64,000 nucleotides of DNA from DASXUG01 sp036504995. Lineage in GTDB: Bacteria; Pseudomonadota; Gammaproteobacteria; Burkholderiales; Methylophilaceae. The DNA is taken from positions 62,001 to 126,000 of the forward strand of contig DASXUG010000005.1 of assembly GCA_036504995.1 (NCBI GenBank), in the 5' to 3' direction. Shown in pieces: positions 8,242 to 16,704 of the stretch. The translations under genes were made by a program, and so were the position numbers. The notes below the pieces were generated by a model. The model did not search any database. It had not been told where the DNA came from and saw only the letters and a list, made by a program, of their open reading frames with translations. Each line of letters opens with the position of its first letter. Positions within the stretch are counted from its first letter, which is position 1.

Positions 8242-8856
8242 ATGAAGCAGTTATTGTTAGATATAGAAGCGCCCCCTAAACCCAGCATAGAAAATTTCGT
8301 GGTAGGCAGCAACGCAGAAGCGCTTAACAGCCTGCAACTTGCCATGAGCGGTAACGCACAAACCAGATTTATTTACCTTTGGGGCGAAACTGGCAGCGGC
8401 AAAACGCATTTGCTGGAAGCCTTGCAGCAAATAGCCAACGGCCAAAACATGCAATTTGTCGATGATGTACAGTCGTTATCAGATGACCAACAAATTGCCC
8501 TGTTTAACACCTACAACCAGCTACGCGAAAGTGGCGGCACGCTTATTACGGCGGGCATTGCCGCACCCACGCAAATGGCCTTGCGTGATGATTTAGCCAC
8601 GCGCTTAGCCTGGGGGCTAACCTATCAACTACATCCATTGAGCGATGAAGAAAAAGCGCTGGCGCTTAAAAATTACGCCAATGCGCGTAGTATGAAACTG
8701 CCCGATGAAGTCATTGAATACTGCTTACGCTATTTGCGCAGAGATTTGCCGTCTTTAATTTCCACCATCAGTGCATTGGATTTATGGTCACGCACCAACA
8801 AGCGGGCTGTCACCATCCCCTTACTGAAACAGCTTTTGCAGCTGCCAGCCACTTGA
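8242..8856 (+). CDS. hda: DnaA regulatory inactivator Hda
   Basis: A 204-residue AAA+ protein that, with the DNA-loaded beta clamp, stimulates ATP hydrolysis by DnaA to prevent re-initiation. The N-terminus MKQLLLDIE contains a QLLL-type clamp-binding motif. Walker A is WGETGSGKTHLLEAL (about 46-60) and the Walker B region is FVDDVQSL. Like other Hda proteins it is a short DnaA domain III homologue without domain IV. The order permease-hda is common in betaproteobacteria. Confidence 0.93.
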   Translation: MKQLLLDIEAPPKPSIENFVVGSNAEALNSLQLAMSGNAQTRFIYLWGETGSGKTHLLEALQQIANGQNMQFVDDVQSLSDDQQIALFNTYNQLRESGGTLITAGIAAPTQMALRDDLATRLAWGLTYQLHPLSDEEKALALKNYANARSMKLPDEVIEYCLRYLRRDLPSLISTISALDLWSRTNKRAVTIPLLKQLLQLPAT

Positions 8857-8867
8857 GAGCAACAGCT

Positions 8868-9185
8868 TTACACAGCCACCACCTGAATTTGCTGGCTGCT
8901 GGTTTGACCTAAATTATCCAGCCAAGTCACGGCAACCGTATCTCCTACCCGTGCATTTGCCAATCTAAAGGTGAGGTAAGGGTTTTTAGAAACGCCTGTG
9001 CCCCATTGTGCTTCAAGTACAGTTTTGCCATTAAGTGTAGCGGTAACCAATTGCACAAAATGCGCAGGGATAATTTCATTGGCGTCATTTTTACGCCGAC
9101 CTGTTTCCATGGGGTGACTCATCAACACCTTTACTTCGGTGATGTCGTCTTTGAGTTGGGCGCGCATTTTAATGTCGGTTGTCAT
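8868..9185 (-). CDS. soxZ: Thiosulfate-oxidation carrier subunit SoxZ
   Basis: A 105-residue SoxZ that pairs with SoxY as the carrier for sulfur intermediates in the periplasmic Sox system. Recognised by KMRAQLKDDITEVKVLMSH near the start, then RRKND and the Ig-like C-terminal half ending TWLDNLGQTSSQQIQVVAV. Start ATG 9185 matches the family; two upstream in-frame starts overlap soxY. It has no signal peptide and would be co-exported with SoxY. No soxA, X, B or CD are in the window. Confidence 0.9.
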   Translation of the reverse strand: MTTDIKMRAQLKDDITEVKVLMSHPMETGRRKNDANEIIPAHFVQLVTATLNGKTVLEAQWGTGVSKNPYLTFRLANARVGDTVAVTWLDNLGQTSSQQIQVVAV

Positions 9186-9189
9186 CGCC

Positions 9190-9663
9190 TTAACCACATC
9201 CATTCTCAAGCACTTCTACGCGTTTACTTGCAGTAAAATATTGATTATTGGCCTTAATCACTGCTTTTAAATCACAGGTTTCTGCCATTTTGATGCGTGT
9301 AACCACATAGGGTAATGCGCCATTGCTAAATGTATATTGTGCCACCAGAGGCGTTGGATTTTTTTCCGAGAAAATCGTAATAGACTCAGTATTTGCAATA
9401 TGACTGTTAATTTCAACCTGTACCACGGCACCATTTTCGGCTTTATCAGGCGCAATAATTTCAATTTGCGCACTCGGCGCTTCTGCCTTAATATTCAGAT
9501 TTTTGATAGCATCCGCCAGCGTTGCAGATTCAAAAGCTGGTTTGTTCCAAACACTAGCTAATGCTTTGAGAGGCAAAATCAGCAGCGCCGCACCCAAGGC
9601 ACAAAAGCGAACTAAAAACTGCCTACGCGTAGGCTTGGTATTGTTTTGACTTTTCAAGTCCAC
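9190..9663 (-). CDS. soxY: Thiosulfate-oxidation carrier protein SoxY
   Basis: A 157-residue periplasmic carrier. The Tat-type signal RRQFLVRFCALGAALLIL (about residues 14-31) and the C-terminal ENGCG place the sulfur-binding Cys second from the end. Classical SoxY ends GGCGG, so the tail is a shortened variant. GTG 9663 is chosen over TTG 9666 because AAGGA lies 7 bases upstream. The gene overlaps the 3' end of bepA by 41 bases and soxZ follows after a 4-base gap. Confidence 0.88.
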   Translation of the reverse strand: MDLKSQNNTKPTRRQFLVRFCALGAALLILPLKALASVWNKPAFESATLADAIKNLNIKAEAPSAQIEIIAPDKAENGAVVQVEINSHIANTESITIFSEKNPTPLVAQYTFSNGALPYVVTRIKMAETCDLKAVIKANNQYFTASKRVEVLENGCG

Positions 9664-11134
9664 CAAAAAATCCTTTTTTCTCGGGTTCTATCACTTGCCG
9701 CTTAAGCTCTTTCAAGCGTGCTTCTACGATAGATTGTTGATAAAAATCACCGTCTCCCGCCTTGGTCGCAAGCTCCATCTGCTCAATGGCTTTCGGTAAA
9801 TTGTAACGCCTATAATACGCCTCACCCTGAGCTTGATGGCGCAATAAGTTTTTGCCTTGCATCGTGTAAACGCGCGACTTTAATTCATAAAACGACGGAT
9901 CTTCTGGATAAAGACTCTGCTTACTCTCAATAAACGTAAGAGCATTATCTAGCTGATTAGTTCTTATCATGTGCTCCGCATAGCCATAAATCAAGGCTCG
10001 ATTCGTTGGATAATCCATTAAGCCTGCTAAATAGGCCTTAGCGGCATACTCTGGTCGATTTTTTGCCACTTCAAGATTGGCCGCTAACACGGCAAACATG
10101 GCATGTTTAGGCGCATTTTGCTTAAGCCACTGCAACTCTTTATCTGCCGAGGCTAAATCACTTTTGCGTATATAAGCCAACGCCAGGCCATAATGCTGTG
10201 ATGCCTCATTATTGTATTTTTTTTGATCTAAATTACCCTTAAAAACTTCAATTGCTACCACTGGGCTGCCTAAGTTCGCAATCAGCTTAGCCTTTACATA
10301 ATCAAAATCAGGACTATACGACAGCATTCTAAAGTTGGCAGTTGATTCTCGGCTTTTCACATCGGCAATACGCTCCGCGGTTAGTGGGTGGGTACGCAAA
10401 AATGAGGGGGAGTTACCTTCCGCAAAACGAGAACCTTTTTGTAGGGTTTCAAAAAAAGTCGCCATGGCATGAGTATCAAAACCTGCTTTTTCTAATATTT
10501 GCATACCCACACGATCGGCTTCACGCTCATGGTCGCGCGTGTAATCCAATTGCTTTTGCACGCCATTTGCCATGGATGTAGTAAGTGCGCCAGAAGCCAA
10601 CTGTGGACTACCACGCGCCACTAAAATAGCCGCCGCCATACCCACCATATTAATGATCGAATCTTGTTTCTGTTGCGCAAACATCCGCGCCATATGGTGC
10701 TGCACGACGTGGCCAATTTCATGGCCCAATACACCTGCCACCTCAGACTCATTATTCGCCGCCAAAATCAAACCAGTATGCACACCAATCACCCCGCCTG
10801 GCATAGCGAAGGCATTGATGGATTTATCATTCAACACAAAAAAGTTAAATTTTTGATTTTTATCTGGGCCACTCGCTGCTAGCCGATAACCAAGCGCCTG
10901 CACGTAATCTGTGACCTCAACATCGTTAATCACATCATCGCTAGACATCACTTCACGCATAATCTCATCCGCAATACGCTGTTCTTGCAGGGCAGACAAA
11001 ACGGTTGCGGATGAGTCGCCCAACTCGGGTAAATCATTTGCATCGCCAAAACTGGCCGCACCATTACCCAGCAACCCTATAAATAAAACGGCACGCATAA
11101 AATTTGCGCGTAAATTTGTAGATAAATTCATCAT
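9623..11134 (-). CDS. bepA: Outer-membrane assembly protease BepA (M48, TPR)
   Basis: A periplasmic zinc metalloprotease and chaperone for BAM/LptD assembly, about 503 residues. After the signal sequence (FMRAVLFIGLLGNGAASFG) comes an M48 domain with the zinc motif HEIGHVVQHH and a third ligand in HEREADRVG, then TPR-like helices in the C-terminal half. The ATG at 11134 is the first plausible start; the frame stays open to a GTG at 11281, but that would overlap the divergent moaC and add no signal-peptide sense. It lies upstream of soxYZ with overlap, an unusual partner. Confidence 0.88.
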   Translation of the reverse strand: MMNLSTNLRANFMRAVLFIGLLGNGAASFGDANDLPELGDSSATVLSALQEQRIADEIMREVMSSDDVINDVEVTDYVQALGYRLAASGPDKNQKFNFFVLNDKSINAFAMPGGVIGVHTGLILAANNESEVAGVLGHEIGHVVQHHMARMFAQQKQDSIINMVGMAAAILVARGSPQLASGALTTSMANGVQKQLDYTRDHEREADRVGMQILEKAGFDTHAMATFFETLQKGSRFAEGNSPSFLRTHPLTAERIADVKSRESTANFRMLSYSPDFDYVKAKLIANLGSPVVAIEVFKGNLDQKKYNNEASQHYGLALAYIRKSDLASADKELQWLKQNAPKHAMFAVLAANLEVAKNRPEYAAKAYLAGLMDYPTNRALIYGYAEHMIRTNQLDNALTFIESKQSLYPEDPSFYELKSRVYTMQGKNLLRHQAQGEAYYRRYNLPKAIEQMELATKAGDGDFYQQSIVEARLKELKRQVIEPEKKGFFGGLEKSKQYQAYA

Positions 11135-11208
11135 CGTTGTTATGATAGCGATATTCGCGAGCAAGTTATTATTCTCAGCCAACATTTTAACCACAAAGAC
11201 TTTAATTG

Positions 11209-11685
11209 ATGAACGAATTGACACACTTTGACAGTAGCGGACAAGCCCATATGGTGGATGTCGGTGCAAAAGATGAAACACGCCGTATCGCGATTGCCAC
11301 AGGCGCCATCCGCATGATGCCGACCACGCTGCAGCACATCATAAAAGGTGACGCAAAAAAAGGCGACGTACTCGGCATCGCTCGTATCGCCGCCATTCAG
11401 GGCGCAAAACGCACAGCCGATCTAATCCCGCTTTGTCACCCTATCGCCCTTACCAAAGTGAGCGTAAGCTTTGAAATTGACGAGGCACAAAACAGCATAC
11501 ATTGCAGCGTAACTACCGAAACCGTGGGCCGCACAGGCGTAGAAATGGAAGCGCTTACTGCTGCAACTACAGCCTTGCTGACCATTTATGATATGTGCAA
11601 AGCGATTGATAGAGGCATGGTGATTACTGAGGTTAAATTACTGGAAAAACAGGGCGGGAAATCAGGACACTGGTTAGCACCATAG
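11209..11685 (+). CDS. moaC: Cyclic pyranopterin monophosphate synthase MoaC
   Basis: A 158-residue enzyme that makes cPMP from the MoaA product in molybdenum cofactor synthesis. Typical landmarks are MVDVGAKDETRR, LIPLCHPIALTKV (with the catalytic His region), VTTETVGRTGVEMEALTA and the C-terminal YDMCKAIDRGMVI with catalytic Lys. Start ATG 11209; divergent from bepA with about 70 bases between. It stands alone here; other moa genes are not in the window. Confidence 0.95.
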   Translation: MNELTHFDSSGQAHMVDVGAKDETRRIAIATGAIRMMPTTLQHIIKGDAKKGDVLGIARIAAIQGAKRTADLIPLCHPIALTKVSVSFEIDEAQNSIHCSVTTETVGRTGVEMEALTAATTALLTIYDMCKAIDRGMVITEVKLLEKQGGKSGHWLAP

Positions 11686-11833
11686 TATCAACAGTACTCA
11701 ATAAGCTCCCCCAAAAGCCTAGCCCAAGCCTCAATAGATAAAGCAGTGCAATACAGAACTCCGCCTAGCTAGCTCAGATATGCAACCACAAGGGAAACGG
11801 AAACCAAAATCTTAAGCGCGTATTGCCACACCA

Positions 11834-12298
11834 TTACTTACTTTTCAGCTTAATGGTTAGCTCCACACCCTCGGCGTTATCGTTGGGCAGAATAAACTGA
11901 GCGGATACTGTATAAGCACCCCCTAAGTCACTTTGGGCCTCGGCTTCTATTTTATCTTTGACATCTGCAAACAGCTCTTGCATTGTCCCTCTAGGGTACA
12001 AACTACTCACTATTAATGCCTCAGGTATAGAAGTATCGTCTTTGTAAACTGGTTGAATTAACAGGCCGTATCCATTAGCACGATTCAGCGCCTGAACTAC
12101 TGTGCCAGTGGGCAACTGCGCAGATTTTGCCTCCCATCCTTCCATGCTAAAACCAGGGGCTACTGCTTCCCATTCAGGCTTGGTCATGGCAAACACTTTA
12201 TCAGCATCCTCTTTTGATACGACAGTCTCAGCATGTGTGATGGCAGAAAATAACACTAAACAGAATGTAACTAGTACGGTAATAAACTTAGCTTTCAT
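11834..12298 (-). CDS. Hypothetical secreted protein
   Basis: 154 residues with a clear signal peptide (MKAKFITVLVTFCLVLFSA, cleavage near THA-ET). No recognised domain. The ATG at 12298 is supported by GAGAGGG five bases upstream. The mature part is soluble and of mixed charge (WEAVAPGFSMEGWEAKSAQL; DVKDKIEAEAQSDLGGAY). It lies alone between moaC and the small membrane protein. Periplasmic location is inferred; function unknown. Confidence 0.7.
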   Translation of the reverse strand: MKAKFITVLVTFCLVLFSAITHAETVVSKEDADKVFAMTKPEWEAVAPGFSMEGWEAKSAQLPTGTVVQALNRANGYGLLIQPVYKDDTSIPEALIVSSLYPRGTMQELFADVKDKIEAEAQSDLGGAYTVSAQFILPNDNAEGVELTIKLKSK

Positions 12299-12385
12299 AT
12301 AACCCTCTCCATGCACTTCACAAACAAGTATCCATTAAACAGACTCGATAAGTTAGCAATGGTTTCATCACCTCAATCAATCTAA

Positions 12386-12781
12386 TTAAGCGGTATTAAA
12401 TGCGCCATATGCAAACAGCAACCAGAACAAAAAAGAAGTAATAAATGGCAATAGCATCGTGGTGTTGGCAATACATTTCCACTTTTTATGGTCATCAGGC
12501 AGCAACTGCTTAGGTGCGAGCGCTTTTACCTGATAATAATCAACAAGATATGAAATTCTATGTTGTGAAAAACCGAAAAATAATGAAAATACTACACCAA
12601 CAAAACTGAACAAGTATCTCAGGCTATCTGAGCTTATGAATACTTTATGCTCATTGGTAAACGGGAAGGCAATCAAAGCGCCCAATATAGTGGTAAAAAC
12701 CGTAAACATGGCAAACCGCATATTGCCATAGTGATTCGCTAATGTTATGCCGTCATCTTTATCACTTTCATCAGTACCCAT
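12386..12781 (-). CDS. Small membrane protein of unknown function
   Basis: 131 residues with three or so hydrophobic segments (about 23-45 FAMFTVFTTILGALIAFPF, 57-73, 108-128). A charged N-terminus (MGTDESDKDDGI) precedes the first. The ATG has a strong GGAGGA site 4 bases upstream. No family is recognised. Its proximity to the previous secreted protein (87 bases) may mean a two-gene unit, but spacing leaves that open. Confidence 0.65.
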   Translation of the reverse strand: MGTDESDKDDGITLANHYGNMRFAMFTVFTTILGALIAFPFTNEHKVFISSDSLRYLFSFVGVVFSLFFGFSQHRISYLVDYYQVKALAPKQLLPDDHKKWKCIANTTMLLPFITSFLFWLLFAYGAFNTA

Positions 12782-13153
12782 ATGTCCTCCACTTACAGTT
12801 AGTCATATCAGCTTAAATTTAATTAGAGCTAATTGTATACGCATTAGTGAACAGCACAAATGTACTGTTTTCCTACTCAACGATACCCGCCAGTTACCAA
12901 ACGGCTTACAACGCGACCAACGTAGAAAGTCAGGTCATTAGTTTCAAAAAAGCAGAACAGTCTAAATACAAATTAAAATTTAGTTACACTTAATAACAAT
13001 TGAATTACAATTGGATGGTTATTGGAAAACCTTAAGGGTAGCTAAGTTTATTCAACATAGACATGCAATATAAGCGCAAACAAGAACGCTATAAGCCAAA
13101 AATAAAACGAAGGCTCATTAGACTGATACACTTTTTAAGCAGACACCCATTAA
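12782..13153. other. Intergenic region between membrane protein and EIIC-EAL gene
   Basis: About 370 bases, AT-rich, holding the promoters of two divergent genes. An approximate inverted repeat AACAATTG/CAATTG lies near 12995-13015. No ORF, RNA or strong terminator was seen. No ribosome-binding site is visible right before the ATG at 13154. Confidence 0.4.
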
Positions 13154-15190
13154 ATGAATTTGCAAATCAGAGCTAAATCACTCACGCAACTTGGCCTTAT
13201 TACCTACGCACTGAGAGAAGCATTTGTTACCTTAATCCCGTATCTGATACTTTCATCAATCGCAACGTTATTACTACAGGCATTGCCGCTTTGGGAAAAT
13301 GCACCTCACTTAAAAACCATCTATACGGGTGCAAAATTAATGCAAGATGCACTGCCTATCTTGCTATTAATTTCCATTGCATTCCAACTATCCAAGCTCA
13401 AAAATATTGATAGCGCTGGAGCCATTCTGCTCTCAACCACGCTACTAATTACAATTTTTCCATTAAACGCGACATTAATAAATAGCGATTTACACTCTAG
13501 CACTTTCTCTATTTTCTCATTTTTAATTCCGATAGTTTCTACCTGCATATTCGCCAGCTTGTTAAAAAGCAAATGGATTCCTTATCCACAGACAACTCCG
13601 CTAGCAGATAGCGTTAGGATGATTTACCGCTACACACCTGCTTTTATTCTAGGCTACCTAGCCAGCTTAATTATTTTCGAACTCATTCACACCTGTTTAA
13701 ACCAAATAAGCGCGAGCAGCCTTTTTACATTTAATCAATTAGCAAGCAACACCGACTGGATGATTATATTTAGAACTGTATGTACTCACTTACTCACATT
13801 TGCTGGTGTTCACGGCACCAATATTTTTGACTTAATCATCAGTCACGACTACTTAAGCGATCTTATTGCGCCAAATTTATCTGCTAAAAATCTGGTTGAT
13901 ACCTTTGTCATTTTTGGTGGTGTAGGCGCTAGCTTATCTCTGGCCATTGCAATTTTAATTGTTGCAAAGGATGGTCATGCCATCAGAGTTTCAAAAATCG
14001 CATTACCTTTTTTGGTTTTCAATGTGACCGAAATTTTGCTATACGGCTTACCAATAGTGTTAAACCGCAAACTATTTATCCCATTTTTATGTGTACCTCT
14101 GATTAACCTCACCATTGCATTGATGGCAGTACATGCTGGATTATTTACGTTCACATCCACTCAGCTCCCTTGGACAACCCCGATTTTCATTAGTGGCTAC
14201 TTAGCTAGCAATGGGGACTGGACGGCAGTTCTGTTTCAAGCGTTGTTATTAAGCGCCGATGTAGGGATTTACATGTTATTTGTCCGTACCTATGTCAACA
14301 CGCAAAGCACTACCGAGCATTTAAATTTGCTGAAAGAAAAATTAGACATTTCCGAAAGCATTCAAACTAAGCAGGGCTTAAAATTTCAGGAGGCTCAAGC
14401 TTTTTTAGTCAACGCTCATTTAGATATTCATCGCATTATTGAGTTGATAGTCAAAAATGATCTCATCATGTTTTATCAACCAATCATCGACATCAAAAAT
14501 CAACAATGCAATAGCTTTGAGGCACTCCTTAGACTCAAAATGCATGATGGAAAAATTGTTGGTCCTTATTTTATCCCTATCCTCGAGCGTGCAGGCCTTT
14601 CCACAGTCATTGATATTTGGGTATGTAAGCAAGTACGGTCAAACCTTGAGGCATGGCATCAAGACGGATATTACCCATCCATCAGCATCAATTTGCATCC
14701 AGATACCCTAGTGGATGAGGAAGCCATGAAAAAAATTGTACAGTTACTATCAGGTTTTGATGTGCAGTTTGAGGTAATAGAGCGGGCATTTTTACTGCCA
14801 GAGAAAGCAGCTGCTAATGTTCAACTATTAAAAGAAATGAACTTTAAACTTATGATTGATGACTTTGGTACGGGATATTCAAGCCTAGAACATTTGCATA
14901 ACACATCTGCAGAAACCATTAAATTCGACAAACAATTAATCGACATCGCCGAATCTGAGAATGGCTATAAAATATATATGCACAGCAGCAAGATGTGTAT
15001 CGACTTGGGGTTTCGCCTAGTTTCAGAAGGGATAGAAACAGAGTCTCAGCTGAATATTGTAAAAGAAGCGGGTATCCAGTTTGTGCAAGGGTGGTACTTT
15101 TCAAAAGCATTACCTACGGAAGAGGCCAAACAGTTCGCACTTTGCTTCAATCAAGGCTATTCAGCAAGGGTTACACAAAACAACGCTTAA
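13154..15190 (+). CDS. EIIC-EAL fusion, putative c-di-GMP phosphodiesterase
   Basis: 678 residues. Residues 1 to about 390 form a polytopic PTS EIIC (lactose/cellobiose type), with helices throughout and FAGVHGTNIFDL near residue 220. A charged linker (about 390-430) leads to an EAL domain (about 435-665). EAL catalytic motifs are intact: FEALLRL, ISINLHP, FEVIERAF, IDDFGTGYSSLEHL, IKFDKQLID, SEGIETESQL and VQGWYFSKALP. So it should cleave c-di-GMP, with the EIIC acting as sensor or scaffold. No EIIB or EIIA lies beside it, so sugar transport is unlikely. Sensing is inferred. Confidence 0.88.
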   Translation: MNLQIRAKSLTQLGLITYALREAFVTLIPYLILSSIATLLLQALPLWENAPHLKTIYTGAKLMQDALPILLLISIAFQLSKLKNIDSAGAILLSTTLLITIFPLNATLINSDLHSSTFSIFSFLIPIVSTCIFASLLKSKWIPYPQTTPLADSVRMIYRYTPAFILGYLASLIIFELIHTCLNQISASSLFTFNQLASNTDWMIIFRTVCTHLLTFAGVHGTNIFDLIISHDYLSDLIAPNLSAKNLVDTFVIFGGVGASLSLAIAILIVAKDGHAIRVSKIALPFLVFNVTEILLYGLPIVLNRKLFIPFLCVPLINLTIALMAVHAGLFTFTSTQLPWTTPIFISGYLASNGDWTAVLFQALLLSADVGIYMLFVRTYVNTQSTTEHLNLLKEKLDISESIQTKQGLKFQEAQAFLVNAHLDIHRIIELIVKNDLIMFYQPIIDIKNQQCNSFEALLRLKMHDGKIVGPYFIPILERAGLSTVIDIWVCKQVRSNLEAWHQDGYYPSISINLHPDTLVDEEAMKKIVQLLSGFDVQFEVIERAFLLPEKAAANVQLLKEMNFKLMIDDFGTGYSSLEHLHNTSAETIKFDKQLIDIAESENGYKIYMHSSKMCIDLGFRLVSEGIETESQLNIVKEAGIQFVQGWYFSKALPTEEAKQFALCFNQGYSARVTQNNA

Positions 15191-15358
15191 GGCAAACTGC
15201 TTCATATCCCGCCTCAGCATTCCGAAAAAATAACAGTCAAGTAAAGCCAATATCCTTGAATAAACCACATGTCCCTGTAAACCAATATTACCCCTACTCG
15301 TTATAGGGAGTGATACTGTCCCCGTGGTATCTCTGAACAACTTTTAAGGAGCTTCAAA

Positions 15359-15565
15359 ATGAATAAATTAATTGCGATTTTATTGGCAACAACTTTCTCT
15401 GCTGTTTCGTTCTCTGCACTAGCCGCCGAAGAAGCAACTGCCCCTGCTGCTGAAGCAGCTAAGACTGAAACTGCAAAACCAGTAAAGCACCACCATCATA
15501 AACATGCAAAGACAACTGCAGAAACCGCACCTGCTAGTGCTCCAGCAGCCGCTGAAACTAAGTAA
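15359..15565 (+). CDS. Small secreted His/Ala-rich protein
   Basis: 68 residues: a signal peptide ending FSALA-AEE, then an Ala/Glu/Thr/Lys-rich mature part with a histidine cluster (KHHHHKHAK). A strong AAGGAG ribosome site precedes the ATG, and a perfect terminator follows 12 bases after the stop, so the unit looks well expressed. Low complexity, no known domain. The His run suggests metal binding in the periplasm, but that is a guess from composition. Confidence 0.75.
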   Translation: MNKLIAILLATTFSAVSFSALAAEEATAPAAEAAKTETAKPVKHHHHKHAKTTAETAPASAPAAAETK

Positions 15566-15576
15566 TTTAAGTTAGT

Positions 15577-15617
15577 CCCGAATAAAAAAGCGCCTCGAGG
15601 GCGCTTTTTTATTCGGG
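15577..15617. terminator. Strong bidirectional terminator
   Basis: A perfect 18-bp inverted repeat (15577-15594 with 15600-15617, 5-base loop). The arms carry an A-run on one side and a T-run on the other around a GCGCC core, serving both the His-rich gene and the convergent thiO. Confidence 0.93.
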
Positions 15618-15621
15618 TTAA

Positions 15622-16704
15622 TTAATTATTGAGTGCATAGGGTTCAGGCTGAATCCAGGGTTTATTACCACACACCAAATCTGCTACTAATCTGGCACTG
15701 GCTGGTGCCATGGTGAGGCCGTATCTAAAGTGTCCCGTGTTCAGATATAAGTTTTTGATATGTGGATGAGCAGAAATCGTCGGTAAGTTTTCAGGGGTAC
15801 CCGGACGTAAACCACTCCACTGCTTAATAATTGGCTTGCCTTTGAGTGATGGCATGATGGCTTCCGCTTTGGCACTAATTTCATCACGTACAGCCTCTGT
15901 AGTGGACGGATCAAACCCTACGTCTTCAAGCGTGCTACCCGCAAGCAGATAACCATCCATCCTAGGCACCATGTAAAAACCTTCGCGGTAAACCATTTGC
16001 TCTAAGTTTTTATCTGGTTGATAGAGCAAAATCTGTCCTCGCATTGGGCGTATATTGAGGTCTTTGGTCGTTTCTTTTAATAGCTCAAAGCTCCACGCAC
16101 CCGAAGTGACAATAAACTGATCTGCTTGGATAGTTTCACCGTTTAGGGTTTTCCACGCATTGAGCGATTGCACTTGCTGCAAGGGTAAAAGCTCTGTTTT
16201 TTCTAGCAGGGTGACCTTGTTCTGCTCAAGCCAAGCACGTAGAGCTTTCATTAAATAGGGTGGGCGGATTTGGCATATGGTGGGTAACCAAAGCGCATCT
16301 TCTCCACTCAGCGATTGCACACCAAACGAGCTAGCTTTCACGGGTTGCGCCGGCAGGGCATTGGCTGCGCACCAGTTAATCGCTGCATCCATATCAAAGT
16401 TAGGGAGTAGCAAAAAACCAGATTGCTCATAGTCTGCAGCGATATGTGTCTGTTGCTGCAAGCGCTGACATATTTCACCATAAGCTTTCAAGCCATAGTT
16501 GGTAAGCTGATTGACATGCGCTGAATACATCCAAGGCAATAACGGAAAAACAATGCCTGAACCCGCCCAAGATGACTCACCAGAAGTTTGACTGGCAATT
16601 TGATTACGCTCAACTATCGTCACTTGGCAACCACGTTGCACCAACTCCATCGCCGTCATGCAACCCGCGATGCCACCACCAACAATTACAATATGTTGCT
16701 TCAT
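15622..16704 (-). CDS. thiO: FAD-dependent glycine oxidase ThiO-like
   Basis: A 360-residue flavin amine oxidase of the DAO family. The dinucleotide site is IVIVGGGIAGCMTAMEL (residues 4-20), with SGESSWAGSGIVFP next. C-terminal features are VTSGAWS, RPMRGQILLY, GSTLEDVGFD and the NTGHFRYGLTMAP substrate/FAD loop. These best match glycine oxidase ThiO of thiamine (thiazole) synthesis, though D-amino acid dehydrogenases look similar. It overlaps the antiporter stop/start by 4 bases (ATGA). No other thi genes are in the window, which limits the call. Confidence 0.8.
   Translation of the reverse strand: MKQHIVIVGGGIAGCMTAMELVQRGCQVTIVERNQIASQTSGESSWAGSGIVFPLLPWMYSAHVNQLTNYGLKAYGEICQRLQQQTHIAADYEQSGFLLLPNFDMDAAINWCAANALPAQPVKASSFGVQSLSGEDALWLPTICQIRPPYLMKALRAWLEQNKVTLLEKTELLPLQQVQSLNAWKTLNGETIQADQFIVTSGAWSFELLKETTKDLNIRPMRGQILLYQPDKNLEQMVYREGFYMVPRMDGYLLAGSTLEDVGFDPSTTEAVRDEISAKAEAIMPSLKGKPIIKQWSGLRPGTPENLPTISAHPHIKNLYLNTGHFRYGLTMAPASARLVADLVCGNKPWIQPEPYALNN

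Noticed and set aside
11135..11281. Extension of bepA upstream to a GTG at 11281
   Set aside because: It would overlap the divergent moaC start and place a hydrophilic tail before the signal peptide.
12782..13153. Riboswitch upstream of the EIIC-EAL gene
   Set aside because: No conserved GEMM or other riboswitch core was found; only AT-rich DNA and a weak inverted repeat.
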